From Kosakonia cowanii JCM 10956 = DSM 18146 (GTDB lineage Bacteria > Pseudomonadota > Gammaproteobacteria > Enterobacterales > Enterobacteriaceae), in contig NZ_CP019445.1 of the NCBI RefSeq assembly GCF_001975225.1, positions 4,464,001-4,528,000 on the forward strand: 64,000 nucleotides of DNA. Reading direction: 5' to 3'. This document shows, piece by piece, positions 22,035-33,069 of this stretch. How positions within the stretch are numbered: the first letter of the stretch is position 1; each line of letters opens with the position of its first letter. The notes under the pieces are model-generated. The model was given only the letters and a program-made list of their open reading frames with translations, was not told where the DNA came from and searched no databases. The position numbers and the translations under genes are program-made.

Positions 22035-22858
22035 CAGAGGGCGTGTTCATCCAGTAGAGCCTGACAGGAAGGCGGCAACGGTGGCGGCGTCTTTTTCTCA
22101 GGCGTGCTGCTGCCCGGTTTCGCCGGTTCAAACCAGCTCTGCAGTTCCGCGCCGCAGCCGTCGCCCGGCGGCGGCGCTGGCTGATCGACACACTCAAGGC
22201 TGTCGGCCGGGCAGCGCAGGCGCACGTGCATATGCGCGCGATGCTGGAACCACGGACGCACCTTGCGCAGCCAGTCGCGATCCGTGCCGGCATCGAGGCA
22301 GAGCTGCTGTTTGATCGCCGGGTTAACGAAAATACGCGTCACCTCATCATCCTGCGCGGCAAGCTTAATCAGGCTGCTGATTTCCGGCTTCCACAGCGAA
22401 GGCACCACGCTTTTTCCATCCTGTGAGACCAGATCCAGCGCCTGCGGTTTTAGCAACTGAGCCGCGCTCCAGCGCGTAGTCGGCAGTTGCAGGAAGATAT
22501 CCACATCCAGCCCCGACTGATGGCTGGCGTGACCGCCGTTAAAGCGCCCGCCCGCCGGCATACCCATATCGCCCACCAGCACGGTGCCAAGACCCAGGTT
22601 ATGCACCTGGGTGCTAAGGCGCTGAATAAACAGCACCAGATCCGGGTGACCGAAATAGCGGCGCTGATCGGTGCGCATCACCTGATAAGTGTCAGATTGC
22701 AGCGGCAGCTCCTGCGCGCCGACGATGCAGCCATTCGAGAATGCGCCAATCGACTGCGGGCTGCCGGGCACCGGATGGGTCAGTTTTTGCCACGGTGTCG
22801 CCGCCGTAGCGGCGGCGCTCAGCAGCAGCGCAAACAGCGCGATTGCCGTGTTTTTCAT
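22034..22858 (-). CDS. mepA: MepA, penicillin-insensitive murein endopeptidase
   Basis: Periplasmic zinc endopeptidase that cuts D-Ala-mDAP cross-links. 274 residues with a signal peptide (about 1-19, ending SAAATA). The LAS-family motif [15 protein letters not shown] supplies the metal ligands, and [12 protein letters not shown] the downstream His residues. It begins 3 bp after the aroC stop codon. Confidence 0.96.
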   Translation of the reverse strand: MKNTAIALFALLLSAAATAATPWQKLTHPVPGSPQSIGAFSNGCIVGAQELPLQSDTYQVMRTDQRRYFGHPDLVLFIQRLSTQVHNLGLGTVLVGDMGMPAGGRFNGGHASHQSGLDVDIFLQLPTTRWSAAQLLKPQALDLVSQDGKSVVPSLWKPEISSLIKLAAQDDEVTRIFVNPAIKQQLCLDAGTDRDWLRKVRPWFQHRAHMHVRLRCPADSLECVDQPAPPPGDGCGAELQSWFEPAKPGSSTPEKKTPPPLPPSCQALLDEHAL

Positions 22859-22861
22859 CGG

Positions 22862-23947
22862 TTACCAGCGTGGAAGTGAAGGAGTGACATCAGCGTTTTG
22901 ACCGCGCTGACGCAGGAAGTGATCCATTAAGACGATCGCCAGCATCGCTTCGGCGATCGGCACCGCGCGAATGCCAACGCAGGGATCGTGACGCCCTTTG
23001 GTGATCATCTCCACCTCATCGCCAGAACGCGTCACGGTTTTACCCGGCACGGTGATGCTGGAGGTGGGCTTGAGCGCGATATTGGCAACGATCTGCTGAC
23101 CGCTGCTGATACCGCCGAGAATGCCACCAGCATGGTTGCTCTGGAAGCCGTCGCGGGTCAGTTCATCGCGGTTCTGGCTGCCGCGCAGTTTCACCACTTC
23201 AAAGCCGTCGCCAATCTCAACGCCTTTCACCGCATTGATGCTCATCATGGCGTGGGCAATATCAGCATCCAGACGGTCAAATACCGGCTCACCAAGGCCA
23301 GGTGGAACGTTGTCAGCAACCACTGTCACTTTCGCGCCGATAGAGTCGCCCTCTTTCTTCAGGCCGCGCATCAGCTCGTCCAGCGCCTCGATCTTGTCCG
23401 GATCCGGGCAGAAGAAGGGGTTAAGCTCAACCTGATCCCACGCTTTGATCTCCAGCGGAATGTCGCCCATCTGGCTTAAACAGCCGCGAATGACGATGCC
23501 GAATTTCTGTGCGAGGTATTTTTTCGCAATTGCGCCAGCCGCGACGCGCATCGCCGTTTCACGGGCGGAGGAGCGACCGCCGCCGCGATAGTCGCGCACG
23601 CCATATTTCTGTTCGTAGGTGTAATCCGCATGACCGGGACGGAAGAGATCTTTGATCGCACCGTAGTCCTGCGAGCGCTGATCGGTGTTTTCAATCAGCA
23701 GGCCGATGCTGGTGCCGGTAGTCACGCCCTCAAACACGCCGGAGAGGATTTTGACCTGGTCCGGCTCGCGGCGCTGGGTGGTGTAGCGCGAGGTGCCGGG
23801 ACGGCGGCGGTCGAGATCGTGTTGTAAATCCGCTTCCGTCAGCGGAATGCCCGGCGGCACGCCATCAACAATACAGCCCAGCGCCAGCCCGTGCGATTCA
23901 CCGAAAGTGGTGACGCGAAAGAGTTGTCCAATCGTGTTTCCTGCCAT
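22862..23947 (-). CDS. aroC: AroC, chorismate synthase
   Basis: Makes chorismate from EPSP using reduced FMN. 361 residues from the ATG at 23947 ([20 protein letters not shown]). The signatures [14 protein letters not shown] and [20 protein letters not shown] are present. It is followed tightly by mepA and preceded by prmB. Confidence 0.98.
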   Translation of the reverse strand: MAGNTIGQLFRVTTFGESHGLALGCIVDGVPPGIPLTEADLQHDLDRRRPGTSRYTTQRREPDQVKILSGVFEGVTTGTSIGLLIENTDQRSQDYGAIKDLFRPGHADYTYEQKYGVRDYRGGGRSSARETAMRVAAGAIAKKYLAQKFGIVIRGCLSQMGDIPLEIKAWDQVELNPFFCPDPDKIEALDELMRGLKKEGDSIGAKVTVVADNVPPGLGEPVFDRLDADIAHAMMSINAVKGVEIGDGFEVVKLRGSQNRDELTRDGFQSNHAGGILGGISSGQQIVANIALKPTSSITVPGKTVTRSGDEVEMITKGRHDPCVGIRAVPIAEAMLAIVLMDHFLRQRGQNADVTPSLPRW

Positions 23948-23983
23948 CACGGCTCCGTTATTCGTTGTGTGTTTGCGCGTTGA

Positions 23984-24916
23984 TCAGTCTTTGTAGATGC
24001 TGAAATGTTCTTGTGCCGCAATCAGTTGCGCTTTGGTCAGCATAAAGACACCGTCCCCGCCGTTGTCGAACTCCAGCCAGGTGAACGGCACATCGGGGTA
24101 CTGGTCCATCAGATGTACCATGCTGTTACCGACTTCACAAATCAGGATGCCGTTATCAGAGAGGTACTGCGGAGCGCAGGCGAGAATGCGGCGCGTCAAT
24201 TTCAGACCATCGCTGCCGGAGGCAAGACCCAGCTCCGGTTCATGACGGTATTCTGACGGCAGGTCGGACATATCCTCTTCATCAACGTACGGCGGGTTGG
24301 TGACAATCAGGTCGTACTGCACTTTCGGCAGATCGCGGAAGAGATCGGAGCGGATTGGCGTGACATGGTGAATAAGGCCATGCTCTTCAATATTGTGTTC
24401 CGTTACCGCCAGCGCATCGGCAGAGATATCCACCGCGTCCACTTCCGCTTCCGGGAAGGCGTACGCGCAGGCGATAGCGATACAGCCGCTGCCGGTGCAC
24501 ATATCAAGAATGTGCTGCGGTTGCTGGTCGATAAGCCCGGCGAAGTGGTTGTTAATCAGCTCGCCAATCGGCGAACGCGGCACCAGCACGCGCTCATCCA
24601 CGTAAAATTCGTGGCCGCAGAACCAGGCTTTATTGGTGAGATAGGCCACCGGAATGCGCTCGTTAACGCGGCGGATCACGCGCTCAACGATGCGGTGGCG
24701 CTCGCTGGAAGTGAGGCGCGCGTTACGCATCTCTTCGGGAATATCCAGCGGTAAATAGAGAGTTGGCAGCACCAGCTGCACCGCTTCATCCCAGGGGTTG
24801 TCGGTGCCGTGGCCGTACCAGATGTTGGCGGCGCTAAATCGGCTGACCGACCAGCGCAACATGTCCTGAATGGTGTGCAGCTCGTTCACTGCTTCGTCGA
24901 CGAAAATTTTATCCAT
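23984..24916 (-). CDS. prmB: PrmB, ribosomal protein L3 N5-glutamine methyltransferase
   Basis: Methylates a glutamine of ribosomal protein L3 with SAM. The start at 24916 has GGGGGATAGT in front and gives 310 residues, as in E. coli. The SAM motif [14 protein letters not shown] and the substrate-glutamine motif NPPY are present. Confidence 0.96.
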   Translation of the reverse strand: MDKIFVDEAVNELHTIQDMLRWSVSRFSAANIWYGHGTDNPWDEAVQLVLPTLYLPLDIPEEMRNARLTSSERHRIVERVIRRVNERIPVAYLTNKAWFCGHEFYVDERVLVPRSPIGELINNHFAGLIDQQPQHILDMCTGSGCIAIACAYAFPEAEVDAVDISADALAVTEHNIEEHGLIHHVTPIRSDLFRDLPKVQYDLIVTNPPYVDEEDMSDLPSEYRHEPELGLASGSDGLKLTRRILACAPQYLSDNGILICEVGNSMVHLMDQYPDVPFTWLEFDNGGDGVFMLTKAQLIAAQEHFSIYKD

Positions 24917-25081
24917 ACTATCCCCCAGGGCATGCTCGCAATAAATTCGGCGGCTAGTTTGCCATGAAGATGGGGATAAATCAGCATCCACGCGCATCTG
25001 CGCGGCGTAAAAATGCATTTTGCTGCACCGCAGCCGCCTGCAGTCGGGTACACTGGCGCAAAGAAAAAACAGGATGCGCAA

Positions 25082-25633
25082 ATGAAAAAGAAACCATCGC
25101 TTAGCGAGGAGGAGCAGGCCCTGTTCCGGCAGCTGATGATCGGGACGCGCCAGATGAAGCAGGACACCGTTGTTCACCGCCCGGCGCGCAAGAAGATCGC
25201 CGAAGTGCCGGTCAAGCGCCTGTTGCAGGAGCAGGCGGATAACAGCCACTACTTTTCCGACGAGTTTCAGCCGCTGCTCAACACCGATGGCCCGGTGAAA
25301 TATGTTCGCAGCGATGTCAGCCACTTTGAGTTGAAAAAACTGCGCCGCGGCGATTACTCCCCGGAGCTGTTTCTCGACCTGCACGGTTTAACGCAGATGC
25401 AGGCCAAACAGGAGCTTGGCGCGCTAATTGCCGCCTGTCGGCGCGAGCATGTCTTTTGCGCCTGCGTGATGCACGGCCACGGCAAACACATTCTTAAGCA
25501 GCAAACGCCGCTCTGGCTGGCACAACATCCGCACGTGATGGCGTTTCACCAGGCGCCAAAAGAGTACGGCGGCGATGCGGCAGTGCTGGTGCTGATTGAA
25601 GTCGAAGAGTGGCAGCCGCCGGAGTTGCCGTGA
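25082..25633 (+). CDS. smrB: SmrB, Smr-domain ribosome-rescue endonuclease
   Basis: Cuts mRNA between collided ribosomes. 183 residues. The Smr domain has [12 protein letters not shown] and [11 protein letters not shown] motifs. It is divergent from prmB and followed by a terminator. Confidence 0.95.
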   Translation: MKKKPSLSEEEQALFRQLMIGTRQMKQDTVVHRPARKKIAEVPVKRLLQEQADNSHYFSDEFQPLLNTDGPVKYVRSDVSHFELKKLRRGDYSPELFLDLHGLTQMQAKQELGALIAACRREHVFCACVMHGHGKHILKQQTPLWLAQHPHVMAFHQAPKEYGGDAAVLVLIEVEEWQPPELP

Positions 25634-25646
25634 GGCAGAAATGAGA

Positions 25647-25673
25647 AGAGCCGCACAGTGCGGCTCTTTTTTT
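25647..25673 (+). terminator. smrB: Terminator of smrB
   Basis: AGAGCCGCA, CAG loop, TGCGGCTCT (25647-25667), then a T-run. Confidence 0.92.
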
Positions 25674-25689
25674 GCATCGGTCCGATGAA

Positions 25690-26175
25690 TCAGATGGCTT
25701 TCGGCATCTTCAGGTTGCAGGGACTCATTTGCCAGTTGAACACCCCTTTGCCCTCTTTATCCAGCGTGACGCTGGCGATAGCCGAGGTAGTGAACATGGG
25801 CGGCGTTTCGCCGGGACAGAGCTCGGCAACCAGGTAGCCTACCAGCGGCAGGTGCGAGATCACCAGCGCCGTTTCGGTGCCTTCATTGGCCAGCGCCTGC
25901 AGATAAGCGCTTACCAGGCCGACATCGCCGCAGGGCGTCAACTCCGGCAGGACATCCACGTTGTCAGGCAGGTTCATGCACTCCCCTACCTTCTCCAGCG
26001 TCTGCTCAGCGCGTAAAAACGGGCTAACCAGAACACGATCGATATCCACTTTTTGGCCTTTCAACCACGTTGCCATTTGACGCGATTCGTCGCAGCCGCA
26101 AGGGGTAAGCGGACGAACGGAGTCACTGGCTGCATCGAGGGCAGCATCGCCGTGACGCATGATAAAAACTTGCAT
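25690..26175 (-). CDS. sixA: SixA, phosphohistidine phosphatase
   Basis: Histidine phosphatase acting on phosphotransfer domains (ArcB, nitrogen PTS). 161 residues, the E. coli length, with the catalytic RHG at residues 7-9 (MQVFIMRHGDA) and the second His in VISHLPLVGYL. It is upstream of the shared gap with fadJ. Confidence 0.96.
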   Translation of the reverse strand: MQVFIMRHGDAALDAASDSVRPLTPCGCDESRQMATWLKGQKVDIDRVLVSPFLRAEQTLEKVGECMNLPDNVDVLPELTPCGDVGLVSAYLQALANEGTETALVISHLPLVGYLVAELCPGETPPMFTTSAIASVTLDKEGKGVFNWQMSPCNLKMPKAI

Positions 26176-26384
26176 ATTGCACCGCTTTTGTTAACCAGAA
26201 GCATCGCGCTTTTGCCGGTGAAAAGAGATCACGCTGGCAAAAAAACGGGATGGCCGGGCATTTTGCCTGATTCATTCGTTGAATGAAACGCTGTTTTTTA
26301 CCTCAATGGCGCAAGTATAGTCAATCACTGTTTATGAAATAACCGCAAAGGCCATGAGGTATAACACATTTACTTTTTTCGACC

Positions 26385-28529
26385 TTAATTTACAGGCTCA
26401 CTTTCCGCTGTCGGCCAGAAGCGTTTCCCCTCCTGAGCCATGCGTAACAGGGCTTCACACGGTGCAAATCGTGCCCCATAACGCGCCTCCATCTGCTGCA
26501 GCGACGCCACGACGCTTGCCGCGCCCAGCGTATCCATATAGTGGAAAGGCCCCCCTAAAAAAGGTGGGAAGCCAATGCCGAAAACGGCACCGATATCGCC
26601 ATCGCGCGCGCTACGGATCACCTGTTCATCAAAACAGCGCGCCGCTTCGTTAAGCATCAGCAGGACGCAGCGCTCGGCAATCTGCTGCCCCGACGACTGC
26701 CCTTTTGCCGACACGCCGATTAAACGGTAGATCGAGGGGTCAGGCTGTTTTTTGCTTTTACGCCCTTTTGTCGGGTAAAGATAGAAACCACGACCATTTT
26801 TTCTCCCTTTGCGATCGTCATTCAAAATCGCGGAGACAAGCGTTGCAGGCGCGCTAAAACGCTCGCCATAAGCGGCCTCAAGCACCGGAATGATCTTCGT
26901 GCCGGTATCGATGCCCACTTCATCAAGTAACTGGATGGGGCCGACAGGGAAACCAAACTTCACCAGCGCCCGGTCGATGGCTTCAATCGGCTCGCCTTCA
27001 CTCAGCATGCGCATCGCTTCACTGATATAAGGTGCCAGAATGCGGTTAACGTAAAAGCCCGCTTTATCGGCCACCACAATCGGCGTTTTGCCCTGCTTCT
27101 TCGCCAGCTTCACGGTAGTAGCGATAGTCTGCTCATCGGTACCGGCGTGCGGGATCACTTCCACCAGCGGCATCTTCTCCACCGGGCTGAAAAAATGTAA
27201 TCCGATCACCTTTCCCGGACGCGCCGCGTTTTCGGCAATATCCGCAATGGGCAGCGACGAGGTATTAGAAGCAAAAATGGTATGCGGCGCGCAGTGCGCC
27301 TCCACTTCACTCACCATCTTCTGTTTGAGGGAGAGATCTTCAAATACCGCTTCGATCACCACATCACGATGCGCAAAGCCGCGGTAATCAAGCGAGCCGG
27401 AGATCTTCGCCATCTGGCTGTCGCGCTCGCCGGGTTTGATAAAGCGGCGACGCACCTTTTTATCCAACTCCTGCCAGCTGTACTTCAGCGCATGGTTAAT
27501 GCCTTTCGCATTAATATCTTTAATGCGAACCGGCAACCCGCCCTTGCTGGCAGTAACATAAGCGATGCCGCCGCCCATCAGCCCGCCGCCGAGAATGCCG
27601 ACGGTGTGCAGCGGCGCGGCGGCAACGGTGCTACCGGGATCTTTTTTGATGTCGGTCGAGGCAAAGAAGATGTTACGCAGCGCCTGCGACTGCGGCGTCA
27701 TCGCCAGCTGACCAAAGGCGCGCGCTTCCGCCTCATAACCGCTGCTACGCCCCTGCGCCAGGCCGGTCTCAATCACCGATAAAATGCGTGGTGCGGCAGG
27801 ATAGTTACCATGGGTTTTCTGTTCGGTGCGCTTCGCCGCCATCTTAAACAGCAGCGTACGGCCGAGCGGCCCGGCGAGAATGCGTTCGCGCACCGGTAAA
27901 CGGCGGCTGAGCGGGCGCTCCTGCTGCGCCAGTTCGACTGCGGTTTCCAGCAGAATATCGTGCGGCACCACATCATCCACCAGCCCCACTTTCAGCGCCT
28001 GACGCGCACGAAGCTGTTTGCCGGTCAGGATCATCTCAAGCGCAGTGCTGACACCGACAAGCCGCGGCAAACGCTGGGTGCCGCCGGAGCCGGGCAGCAA
28101 GCCGAGCTGCACTTCCGGCAGGCCAAGAATGGTTTTGCCATCGTCCGAGCAGACGCGGCGATGACAGGCCAGCGCCAGCTCCAGCCCGCCGCCAAGACAG
28201 GCACCGTGGATGGCGGCAACAACCGGGATCGGCAGAGCATGGATCTCCGCCATGATCTTCTGCCCCTGCAGGGCCAGCTCTTCCGCCTCTTTCGCGCTCT
28301 GGCAGCGCCCAATCATGTTGATATCGGCACCAGCAATAAAGTTGTCCGCCTTCGCCGAAATAAACACCACACCGCGCAGAGCGCGGTTATCACGGATCGC
28401 TTTTAAGATGGTGCGCACCTGTGCGCCGAACTCCGCTTTCAGGGTGTTCATCTTTTCATTGGGTACATCGATGGTAACGACCGCGACATTGTCGGGGCGC
28501 ACATTAAGGGTAAACGCAGAAACCGTCAT
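26385..28529 (-). CDS. fadJ: FadJ, fatty acid oxidation complex alpha subunit
   Basis: Enoyl-CoA hydratase / 3-hydroxyacyl-CoA dehydrogenase of the anaerobic beta-oxidation complex. 714 residues as in E. coli. The N-terminal crotonase domain has [17 protein letters not shown]; the NAD-binding motif is [17 protein letters not shown], near residue 315. It overlaps the fadI stop by 1 bp. Confidence 0.97.
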   Translation of the reverse strand: MTVSAFTLNVRPDNVAVVTIDVPNEKMNTLKAEFGAQVRTILKAIRDNRALRGVVFISAKADNFIAGADINMIGRCQSAKEAEELALQGQKIMAEIHALPIPVVAAIHGACLGGGLELALACHRRVCSDDGKTILGLPEVQLGLLPGSGGTQRLPRLVGVSTALEMILTGKQLRARQALKVGLVDDVVPHDILLETAVELAQQERPLSRRLPVRERILAGPLGRTLLFKMAAKRTEQKTHGNYPAAPRILSVIETGLAQGRSSGYEAEARAFGQLAMTPQSQALRNIFFASTDIKKDPGSTVAAAPLHTVGILGGGLMGGGIAYVTASKGGLPVRIKDINAKGINHALKYSWQELDKKVRRRFIKPGERDSQMAKISGSLDYRGFAHRDVVIEAVFEDLSLKQKMVSEVEAHCAPHTIFASNTSSLPIADIAENAARPGKVIGLHFFSPVEKMPLVEVIPHAGTDEQTIATTVKLAKKQGKTPIVVADKAGFYVNRILAPYISEAMRMLSEGEPIEAIDRALVKFGFPVGPIQLLDEVGIDTGTKIIPVLEAAYGERFSAPATLVSAILNDDRKGRKNGRGFYLYPTKGRKSKKQPDPSIYRLIGVSAKGQSSGQQIAERCVLLMLNEAARCFDEQVIRSARDGDIGAVFGIGFPPFLGGPFHYMDTLGAASVVASLQQMEARYGARFAPCEALLRMAQEGKRFWPTAESEPVN

Positions 28530-29839
28530 TATTCCGCCTCCAGAACCATTGCCGCGCCTAATCCTCCCGCCGCGCAGGCGGTGACCAGACCGAAACCGCC
28601 GCCGCGACGCCGCAGCTCATGCAGGGTTTGCGTGATCATCCGCGCGCCGGTGGCGGCAAAGGGGTGACCATAGGCAATCGAGCCGCCAAGCACGTTAAAT
28701 TTGCTCTCATCCACCTCGCCGGTGGCCTGCGAACGCCCCAGCACTTCACGGGCAAAACGATCGCTGGCCATCAGTTTCAGGTTGGTTAAGGTCTGGGCGG
28801 CAAAGGCTTCATGCATATCAAACAGAGTGAGATCGGCCAGGGTTAACCCGGCGCGATCCAGCGCCAGCGGCGTCGCCCAGGCCGGGCCGAGCAGCATATC
28901 TTTCTGCACGCCAATTGCCGTAAAGGCGTAGCTGCGCAGATAGCCCAGCGGCACAAGGCCCAGCTCTCTGGCGCGTGATTCGGTCATTAAAATCACCGCC
29001 GCCGCGCCATCGGTAAGCGGCGTGCTGTTGGCTGCCGTGACGGTGCCATGTTTGCGGTCAAAAGCCGGGCGTAGTTTGGCGTAATCGGCGAGGCTGGAGT
29101 TGCCGCGCACGTTATTGTCCTGCCCGATGGGATCGCGGAACGGTGGCGCGTAGGCGGTCATCACCTCCTCAGCCAGTTTGCCCTCGGCCCAGGCCTGAGC
29201 GGCGAACTGGTGAGAGCGGTGCGCCAGCGCATCCTGTTCCTGACGGCTAATGGCGTAGGTTTTCGCCATCTGTTCGGCGGTATCGCCCATGCGCAGGCCG
29301 GTCGAGTACTCGGCGACCGCAGGCGGAACGGGCAGCAGATCGCGCAGACGCAGGCGCGAGAAGAGTTTGAGTTTCTGCCCGACGGTGCGCGCTTTGTTGG
29401 CATCCACCAGCACGCGCGCCAGTTTTTTACTGACGCCAATAGGCAGTACAGAAGAGGAGTCCGCCCCTCCGGCGATACCCGCGCGGATGGTGCCAGCCAG
29501 CAAGCTTTCCGTTACGTTCGCCACCGCCTGGAAACTGGTCGCGCAGGCGCGGCTGACGCTATAGGCGTCGGTGTGCACACTCATGCCGGTGCCGAGCACG
29601 ATTTCACGCGCGATATTCGGCGCTTCCGGCATCTGCACCACCTGGCCGAAGACCAGTTGTTCAATCACTTCGGGGGGAATTTCGTTGCGCGCCAGCATCT
29701 CCCCCACCACCATTTTGCCGAGATCGATCGCCGGCACGCCGTGAAAGGCGGTCGCCTGACGGACAAATGGGGTTCGTAACCCGCAGACAATGGCAATACG
29801 GTCGCCCTGACGGGTGACAAGCGGTAACGCCTGACTCAT
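28529..29839 (-). CDS. fadI: FadI, 3-ketoacyl-CoA thiolase
   Basis: Beta subunit of the anaerobic beta-oxidation complex. 436 residues. Catalytic Cys99 is in [10 protein letters not shown], with the C-terminal [10 protein letters not shown] and [13 protein letters not shown] motifs. A FadR site lies 32 bp upstream. Confidence 0.97.
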   Translation of the reverse strand: MSQALPLVTRQGDRIAIVCGLRTPFVRQATAFHGVPAIDLGKMVVGEMLARNEIPPEVIEQLVFGQVVQMPEAPNIAREIVLGTGMSVHTDAYSVSRACATSFQAVANVTESLLAGTIRAGIAGGADSSSVLPIGVSKKLARVLVDANKARTVGQKLKLFSRLRLRDLLPVPPAVAEYSTGLRMGDTAEQMAKTYAISRQEQDALAHRSHQFAAQAWAEGKLAEEVMTAYAPPFRDPIGQDNNVRGNSSLADYAKLRPAFDRKHGTVTAANSTPLTDGAAAVILMTESRARELGLVPLGYLRSYAFTAIGVQKDMLLGPAWATPLALDRAGLTLADLTLFDMHEAFAAQTLTNLKLMASDRFAREVLGRSQATGEVDESKFNVLGGSIAYGHPFAATGARMITQTLHELRRRGGGFGLVTACAAGGLGAAMVLEAE

Positions 29840-29870
29840 AACACTCCCCTGTTAACAACGGAATCGATAA

Positions 29871-29887
29871 AGTGGTCTGACCTGATA
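29871..29887 (-). promoter_or_regulatory. FadR operator of fadIJ
   Basis: AGTGGTCTGACCTGATA contains the full FadR core TGGTCTGACC. It lies directly before fadI, so long-chain acyl-CoA should relieve repression. Confidence 0.8.
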
Positions 29888-29962
29888 ACAGTCTTAACCA
29901 ATCTTTTACATTTAGCCAATGACAGGGAGGAAAAAATGCGAGCTAAGGCACAGATAAACGGA

Positions 29963-29992
29963 TAAAAAAACGCTCCCGCAGGGGGGAGCGTT
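29963..29992 (-). terminator. yfcZ: Terminator of yfcZ
   Basis: AACGCTCCC pairs with GGGAGCGTT (29969-29992), and the minus strand continues with TTTTTTT. It separates yfcZ from fadI. Confidence 0.9.
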
Positions 29993-30003
29993 GAGCGCGG
30001 GGT

Positions 30004-30288
30004 TTAGCGCAGACCGAGCTGGAAAATGAGGGTTTCCGCTTCGCAGGCGAAAACAAAATCGATATCAATTTTAACGCCGTCTGCCACTTCGGTGAAAGTC
30101 GGAGTGATTTCACACGGTTCAGACTCGACGCTACGTGCTTTGGCGGTCAGTGCCGCCAGCGTCTCTTCGGCGTCGGCGCGGTTAGCGAATACGCGGCTGT
30201 AGGAGGCGGTACAGTCGGAGTTGTCCATAATGGTTCCGACATCCATACAGCAGCAAACCGGGGTTTCATCAGCACTGCATTTACTCAT
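30004..30288 (-). CDS. yfcZ: YfcZ/YiiS family protein
   Basis: 94 residues, same size as E. coli YfcZ (DUF406 family), Cys-rich near the N terminus (SKCSADETPVCCCMDVG). Function unknown. It ends before fadI and is divergent from fadL. Confidence 0.93.
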   Translation of the reverse strand: MSKCSADETPVCCCMDVGTIMDNSDCTASYSRVFANRADAEETLAALTAKARSVESEPCEITPTFTEVADGVKIDIDFVFACEAETLIFQLGLR

Positions 30289-30533
30289 AGAAGATTTCCT
30301 CTAAATTTGCACCCTGGGTACCAGGTCAAGATTGCACATATTTTACGCCGCCGCGCAGGGTCGCTCCAGTCGTTAATCGCCGGAACCGCCTTAAGTGACC
30401 GAAATCACAATTAAAAATGATCTAAAACAAAAACTACCGAAAACGGGGATCCGTGCTACGGCTAAATTTGCCACGCAGATCCCGTTTCGGAGATCACAAT
30501 TGAAAAATCTTGATTACATACTTGCAACATTAG

Positions 30534-30574
30534 TTCTGGTCAGACCTATACTCTCGCCACTGGTCTGATTTCTC
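30534..30574 (+). promoter_or_regulatory. Two FadR operators upstream of fadL
   Basis: TTCTGGTCAGACCTATA (30534-30550) and CACTGGTCTGATTTCT (within 30558-30574) both match the FadR core. The double site is the known arrangement at fadL. The rest of the 377-bp yfcZ-fadL gap holds no other gene. Confidence 0.8.
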
Positions 30575-30665
30575 TGCGGTAGCTCAGACCCTACACTTCG
30601 CGCTTCTTTAACAAGGCGTAAGAAAGTTTGTATAAAAATAACTCGCTTCGAATGAGGTTATGGTC

Positions 30666-31988
30666 ATGAGCCAGAAAACCCGTTTTACCAAGTCTGCTCT
30701 GGCAGTCGCAGTGGCACTCGTTTCTACCCAGGCCTGGTCCGCAGGCTTTCAACTCAACGAATTCTCCGCCTCCGGCCTCGGTCGCGCTTACTCTGGTGAA
30801 GGCGCGATTGCTGATGATGCGGGCAACGCCAGCCGTAACCCGGCACTGATCACTATGTTTGATCGCCCGACCTTCTCCGGCGGCGCGGTGTTTGTCGATC
30901 CTGGCGTAGATGTAACCGGACGCTCTGCGATTGGCAACAACGCCAGTCAGGATAATATTGCACCGACAGCATGGGTGCCGAACCTGCACTTTGTTGCGCC
31001 GATTAACGATCAGTTTGGCTGGGGCGCATCCGTCACCTCCAACTACGGTCTGGCGACAGAGTTCAACAACAACTACACGGCTGGCTCAATGGGCGGTAAA
31101 ACCGACCTTGAAACCCTGAACCTGAACCTCAGCGGCGCATACCGTCTTGATAACAACTGGAGCTTCGGCCTCGGTTTCGACGCTGTCTATGCACGCGCGA
31201 AAATTGAACGCTACGCGGGCGATCTGCCGCAGCAGGTTGACGCCGCGACGGGCGGTGCATTTGGCCTTAGCGGGCTGATTCCGCCAGATACCCAGATTGC
31301 GCATCTGAAAGGCAACGAGTGGGGCTTTGGCTGGAACGCCGGCATTCTGTATGAGCTGGATAAAAATAACCGTTGGGGTCTGACTTATCGCTCGGAAGTG
31401 AAAGTTGATTTCGATGGCGACTATAAGAGCAGCCTGCCGACAGCAGTGAATACGCTGGCACCCGCGCTCGGTCTGAACGGCCTGCCTTTTGCTACAGGCG
31501 GCGCGACGATTCCAGGTTCACTGACGCTTAACCTGCCGGAAATGTGGGAAGTATCGGGTTATAACCGTGTCGATCCGCAGTGGGCAATCCACTACAGCCT
31601 CGCTTACACCAGCTGGAGCCAGTTCCAGCAGCTGAAAGCGACGGGTAACCAGGGTCAGCAGCTCTTCTATAAAGAAGAGGGCTTTAAAGACGCCTACCGT
31701 ATCGCACTCGGTACCACCTATTACATGGATGATAACTGGACCTTCCGCGGCGGTATCGCCTTTGATGACAGCCCGGTTCCGGCTGACAAACGCTCTATCT
31801 CCATTCCGGACCAGGATCGCCTGTGGCTGAGCACCGGTGCAACCTATGCATTTAATAAAGATGCATCAGTGGATGTCGGCGTCTCCTATATGCACGGTCA
31901 GAAAGTGAAGTTCACCGAAGGGCCGTACACTTTCAAATCTGAAGGTCGCGCCTGGCTGTACGGTGCCAACTTTAACTACGCCTTCTGA
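30666..31988 (+). CDS. fadL: FadL, long-chain fatty acid outer-membrane transporter
   Basis: Outer-membrane beta-barrel moving long-chain fatty acids in. 440 residues with a signal peptide (about 1-25, ending TQAWS). The N-terminal hatch segment [20 protein letters not shown] and the C-terminal aromatic residue (NFNYAF) are typical. The ATG at 30666 has GAGG 8 bases upstream; the ATG at 30660 is too close. Parts of extracellular loops are shorter than in E. coli (440 against 446). Confidence 0.97.
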   Translation: MSQKTRFTKSALAVAVALVSTQAWSAGFQLNEFSASGLGRAYSGEGAIADDAGNASRNPALITMFDRPTFSGGAVFVDPGVDVTGRSAIGNNASQDNIAPTAWVPNLHFVAPINDQFGWGASVTSNYGLATEFNNNYTAGSMGGKTDLETLNLNLSGAYRLDNNWSFGLGFDAVYARAKIERYAGDLPQQVDAATGGAFGLSGLIPPDTQIAHLKGNEWGFGWNAGILYELDKNNRWGLTYRSEVKVDFDGDYKSSLPTAVNTLAPALGLNGLPFATGGATIPGSLTLNLPEMWEVSGYNRVDPQWAIHYSLAYTSWSQFQQLKATGNQGQQLFYKEEGFKDAYRIALGTTYYMDDNWTFRGGIAFDDSPVPADKRSISIPDQDRLWLSTGATYAFNKDASVDVGVSYMHGQKVKFTEGPYTFKSEGRAWLYGANFNYAF

Positions 31989-32003
31989 TAAGCGCGTAGC
32001 GAT

Positions 32004-32035
32004 AAAAAAAGGTGAGCTTCTGGCTCACCTTTTTT
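32004..32035. terminator. Bidirectional terminator between fadL and mlaA
   Basis: GGTGAGC, TTCTG loop, GCTCACC (32011-32029) flanked by an A-run and a T-run. It serves two convergent genes. Confidence 0.93.
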
Positions 32036-32043
32036 ATTGGCTT

Positions 32044-32796
32044 TTATTCCGAGTCGATATCTTTTAAATCACCCTCAATCGCCTGTGCGTTCGGGTTCTC
32101 CTGCGGCTTCAGCTTACCGCCGTTGGCGATAAAGTCATGGCGCTGGAAGTAGGCTTCACGCACAAGGATATAGGGATCGGAGGACTGGCGCAGCAGGCCG
32201 TCGGAGTCAAGCAGTTGGGCACGCGATTCGATGCCTTCAACCGTCCATTTACCAACGGAGAGCGGCCAGGTGAGCCAGGAGAGCACCGGATAGAGCGTAT
32301 CCGCCATATCGCCGCCATCTTCACGCAGGGTGAAGCTGCCATAGAACGGCAGTTGCATGTACGGGCCGTAACCCATGCCGTAGTGGCCCAGCGTGCTACC
32401 AAAACGGTGCGGCTCTTCGCGCTGCAGTTTCGGGTTTGACATCCCGGCCACATCCATCAAGCCGCCCATCCCCAATACGGTATTAAGGAAGAAGCGGGTG
32501 AAGTGAACCATCCCCTGATAAGGATTACCCTGCAGGAAGTAGTTCGCCATCACTGCCGGCTCTTCAAGGTTACTGGTGAAGTTGCTTAACCCGTTACGCG
32601 CCGGCTGCGGCACATAATCACGCCAGGCAACGGCAACCGGTCTGACAACATAGGGATCCAGCACATTGAAGTTGAAGTTATACATGGTGCGGTTAAACCC
32701 TTCTAACGGGTCCGAGCGCCCTTGCGTCTCGTTCGAGCTGGCGCAGCCGACCAGCACAGTGGTGGCCAGCGCAAGCGCCGACAGGCGGTATTTCAT
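32044..32796 (-). CDS. mlaA: MlaA (VacJ), outer-membrane phospholipid-retrieval lipoprotein
   Basis: Removes phospholipids from the outer leaflet and passes them to MlaC. The start at 32796 follows GGGAGAGA and gives 250 residues. The lipobox LVGC puts the acylated Cys at residue 18, and Ser at +2 (Ala-Ser-Ser) fits outer-membrane sorting. DPLEGFNRTMYNFN opens the MlaA domain. Confidence 0.96.
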   Translation of the reverse strand: MKYRLSALALATTVLVGCASSNETQGRSDPLEGFNRTMYNFNFNVLDPYVVRPVAVAWRDYVPQPARNGLSNFTSNLEEPAVMANYFLQGNPYQGMVHFTRFFLNTVLGMGGLMDVAGMSNPKLQREEPHRFGSTLGHYGMGYGPYMQLPFYGSFTLREDGGDMADTLYPVLSWLTWPLSVGKWTVEGIESRAQLLDSDGLLRQSSDPYILVREAYFQRHDFIANGGKLKPQENPNAQAIEGDLKDIDSE

Positions 32797-33069
32797 CATT
32801 CTCTCCCTGCAGAATACGGCCTTCTTCGAGGCCATTCATCAAATGCAACGCATTGTAACAGCGCGTCTTATGATGTCTATGTCGTGGACTGTGTGATTCA
32901 CTTCAGCATAGCCGCAGTTGCCGGTGCGGCGTGTTAATAATCTTATACATTGTTTCCAGGCAATCTATCGCCTTTTTTGCTCTTCACTATAATTTCGGAG
33001 GATACCGCCCTGAATACAGGGAGAAAGCCGCTACGCTTAACGCACAAAAATCAATGAAGTGAGGCCTTC

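Noticed and set aside
23984..25384. Longer form of PrmB starting at 25384
   Set aside because: The extra N-terminal part is antisense to smrB; the ATG at 24916 has a good ribosome site and gives the standard 310 residues.
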